Part shown: piece by piece, positions 60,936-64,000 of the stretch | Layout of the letters: every line of letters begins with the position of its first letter | Position numbering within the stretch: the first letter of the stretch is position 1 | From: Ecdyonurus torrentis | Lineage: Eukaryota > Arthropoda > Insecta > Ephemeroptera > Heptageniidae | Direction: 5' to 3' | Length of the DNA stretch: 64,000 nucleotides | Assembly (NCBI GenBank): GCA_949318235.1 | Contig: OX439135.1 | Span: forward strand, 27,846,587 to 27,910,586 | Made by a program: the position numbers and the translations under genes | Notes under the pieces: generated by a model | The model's input: only the letters and a program-made list of their open reading frames with translations | Database searches by the model: none | What the model was told of the DNA's origin: nothing

Positions 60936-63900
60936 TTGATGCAAAACGCTCTATAGTACTAAATTCATCTCTAGAAACAAAATTGAGAAAAATTTTTTTT
61001 TTTAAAAAAATTGTGTTTTTCAGATTCTGAAAACGATTTTTGATGATATCTCAGAAACTAATAATGCTACAGACTTACGGTTTGAACTGAAATGTATCAC
61101 TTTGAAATGTCTTATGAAAAGTTTATAACACTTAAGTTGCAAAAATTAAAACTTTCTCAGTTTTTGAGAACTTTTGAATTTTCTTACCGAAGTCTATAGC
61201 ATTGTAGCCTATATGAAGAAAAAAAAAGTTTGTAACTTGAGTTCTAATTGAGATGTAAAGTTGTGGTTTTGAAATATAGTGATGCAAAACGCTCTATAGT
61301 ACTAAATTTACCTCTAGAAACAAAATTGAGAAAAAAAATTTTTCGAAAAAAATTGTGTTTTTCAGATTCTGAAAACGATTTTTGATGATATCTCAGAAAC
61401 TAATAATGCTACAGACTTACGGTTTGAACTGAAATGTATCACTTTGAAATGTCTTATGAAAAGTTTATAACATTTTAGTCGCAAAAACTAAAACTTTCTT
61501 AGTATTTGAGAATTTTCGAATTTTCTTGCCGAAAACTATAGCATTGTAGCCCATATGAAGAAAATAAAAGTTTGTAACTCGAGTTCTAATTGAGATGTAA
61601 AGTTGTGGTTTTGAAATAAAGTAATGCAAAACGCTCTATAGTACTAAATTCACCTCTAGAAACAAAATTGAGAAAAAAAAAATTTCGAAAAAAATTGTGT
61701 TTTTTAGATTCTAAAAACGATTTTTGATGATATCTCAGAAACTAATAATGCTACAGACTTACGGTTTGAACTAAAATGTATCACTTTGAAATGTCTAATG
61801 AAAAGTTTATAACACTTTAGTCGCAAAAACTAAAACTTTCTCAGTTTTTGAGAATTTTCGAATTTTCTTACCGAAGTTTATAGCATTGTAGCCCATATGA
61901 AGAAAAAAAAGGTTTGTAACTTGAGTTCTAATTGAGATGTAAAGTTGTGGTTTAGAAATAAAGTGATGCAAAACGCTCTATAGTACTAAATTTACCTCCA
62001 GAAACAAAATTGAGAAAAAAAAAATTTCGAAAAAAATTGTGTTTTTCAGATTCTGAAAACGATTTTTGATGATATCTCAGAAACTAATAATGCTACAGAC
62101 TTACGGTTTGAACTGAAATGTATCACTTTGAAATGTCTTATAAAAAGTTTATAACACTTTAGTCGCAAAAACTAAAACTTTCTTAGTATTTGAGAATTTT
62201 CGAATTGTCTTGCCGAAAACTATAGCATTGTAGCCCATATGAAGAAAAAAAAAGTTTGTAACTCGAGTTCTAATTGAGATGTAAAGTTGTGGTTTTGAAA
62301 TAAAGTGATGCAAAACGCTCTATAGTACTAAATTCATCTCTAGAAACAAATTTGAGAAAAATAATTTTTCCAAAAAAAATGTGTATTCAGTTTCTGAAAA
62401 CGATTTTTGATGATATCTCAGAAACTAATAATGCTACAGACTTACGGTTTGAACTGAAATGTATCACTTTGAAATGTCTAACGAAAAGTTTATAACACTT
62501 AAGTCGCAAAAATTAAAACTTTCTCAGTTTTTGAGAACTTTCGAATTTTCTTACCGAAGTCTATAGCATTGTAGCCCATATGAAGAAAAAAAAAGTTTGT
62601 AACTCGAGTTCTAATTGAGATGTAAAGTTGTGGTTTTGAAATAAAGTGATGCAAAACGCTCTATAGTACTAAATTCACCTCTAGAAACAAAATTGAGAAA
62701 AAAAATTTTTCGAAAAAAATTGTGTTTTTCAGATTCTGAAAACGATTTTTGATGATATCTCAGAAACTAATGATGCTACAGACTTACGGTTTAAACTGAA
62801 ATCTATCACTTTGAAATGTCTTACTAAAAGTTTATTACACTTTAGTCGCAAAAATTAAAACTTTCTCAGATTTTGAGAATTTTCTAATTTTCTTACCGAT
62901 GTCTATAGCATTGTAGCCCATATGAAGAAAAAAAAAGTTTGTAACTCGAGTTTTAATTGAGATGGAAAGTTGTGGTTTTGAAAAAAAGTGATGCCAAACG
63001 CTCTATAGTACTACATTCACCTCTAGAAAAAAAATTGAGAAAAATTTTTTTTCGAAAAAAATTGTGTTTTTCAGATTCTGAAAACGATTTTTGTTGATAT
63101 CTCAGAAAATAATAATGCTACAGACTTACGATTTGAACTGAAATGTATCACTTTGAAATGTCTTATGAAAAGTTTATAACACTTTAGTCGCAAAAACTAA
63201 AACTTTCTCAGTTTTTGAGAATTTTCGAATTTTCTAACAGAAGTCTATAGCATTGTAGCCCATATAAAGAAAAAAAAAGTGTGTAACTTGAGTTCTAATT
63301 GAGATGTAAAGTTGTGGTTTTGAAATAAAGTGATGCAAAACGCTCTATAGTACTAAATTTACCTCTAGAAACAAAATTGAGAAAAAAAAAATTTCGGAAA
63401 AAATTGTGTTTTTCAGATTCTGAAAACGATTTTTGATGATATCTCAGAAACTAATAATGCTACAGACTTACGATTTGAACTGAAATGTATCACTTTGAAA
63501 TGTCTTATGAAAAGTTTATAACCTTTAAGTCGCAAAAACTAAAACTTTCTTAGTATTTGAGAATTTTCGAATTTTCTTACCGAAGTCTATTGCATTGTAG
63601 CCCATATAAAGAAAAAAAAGTTTGTAACTCGAGTTCTAATTGAGATGTAAAGTTGTGGTTTTGAAATAAAGTGATGCAAAACTCTCTATAAAACTAAATT
63701 CACCTCTAGAAACAAAATTGAGAAAAAATTTTTTTCGAAAAAAATTGTGTTTTTCAGATTCTGAAAACGATTTTTGATGATATCTCAGAAACTAATAATG
63801 CTACAGACTTACGGTTTGAACTGAAATGTATCACTTTGAAATGTCTTATGAAAAGTTTATAACACTTAAGTTGCAAAAATTAAAACTTTCTCAGTTTTTG

Positions 63901-64000
63901 AGAACTTTTGAATTTTCTTACCGAAGTCTATAGCATTGTAGCCTATATGAAGAAAAAAAAAGTTTGTAACTTGAGTTCTAATTGAGATGTAAAGTTGTGG

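Larger units (their letters stand above)
50195..64000 (-). repeat. Long inverted 342-bp satellite array (about 40 monomers)
   Basis: The same satellite as in the left part but on the opposite strand, running to the end of the window (13.8 kb). Landmarks gcaaaacgctctatag recur every 341-343 bp. Monomers vary by a few percent and are grouped in higher-order repeats: a block of about 3.96 kb (51801 and 55760 onward) and a four-monomer unit of 1,368 bp (58200 and 59568). No gene is present; the 68-109 codon minus-strand frames are satellite frames. Confidence 0.94.

Overview
This window is a satellite-dominated, AT-rich eukaryotic region. It has no cellular protein gene, no rRNA and no tRNA that I can see. 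Retroelements of animal type (a Penelope-like element with a hammerhead ribozyme, and an LTR element primed by tRNA-Leu) plus long satellites suggest an invertebrate animal, plausibly an arthropod. The setting looks heterochromatic: pericentromere, sex chromosome or B chromosome. The species cannot be read from the sequence.

Almost every base belongs to one of five components. (1) A 53-bp satellite, about 24.9 kb and about 470 units, always in the same orientation. Its consensus carries the perfect palindrome TGACGTCA. (2) A 342-bp satellite, about 24.7 kb. From 1.3 to 45.2 kb it forms twelve short blocks on the + strand; from 50.2 kb to the window end it forms one long inverted array. (3) Three copies of a 3.56-kb non-coding LTR retrotransposon. 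(4) Three copies of a 528-bp hAT-like non-autonomous DNA transposon inside the 342-bp satellite. (5) One 5'-truncated Penelope-like element at 47471-49655 with an open 617-codon RT plus GIY-YIG frame on the minus strand.

Layout: 1-9033 is one compound unit (53-bp array, short 342-bp block, 53-bp array, LTR element, long 342-bp block carrying the hAT element, 53-bp array). It is repeated at 9034-18750 with an extra 684 bp (two 342-bp monomers), and again at 18751-34564 with a large internal satellite expansion containing a 5,085-bp tandem duplication. It starts a fourth time at 34565, where the LTR element and long 342-bp block are missing. From about 45.5 kb the 53-bp satellite is more divergent, and this older part received the Penelope-like insertion. 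From 50.2 kb onward only the inverted 342-bp satellite is seen, with its own higher-order structure.

The three LTR and three hAT copies are not independent insertions: they have the same neighbours and junctions, so each inserted once and was multiplied when the compound unit was duplicated. The inferred order is satellite formation, joining of the two satellites at fixed junctions, single LTR and hAT insertions, then repeated segmental duplication. The points most worth a second look are the hammerhead ribozyme in the Penelope-like element, the several hundred phased CRE palindromes (also present in the LTR), the exon-like islands in the non-coding LTR element, and the fixed satellite junctions.
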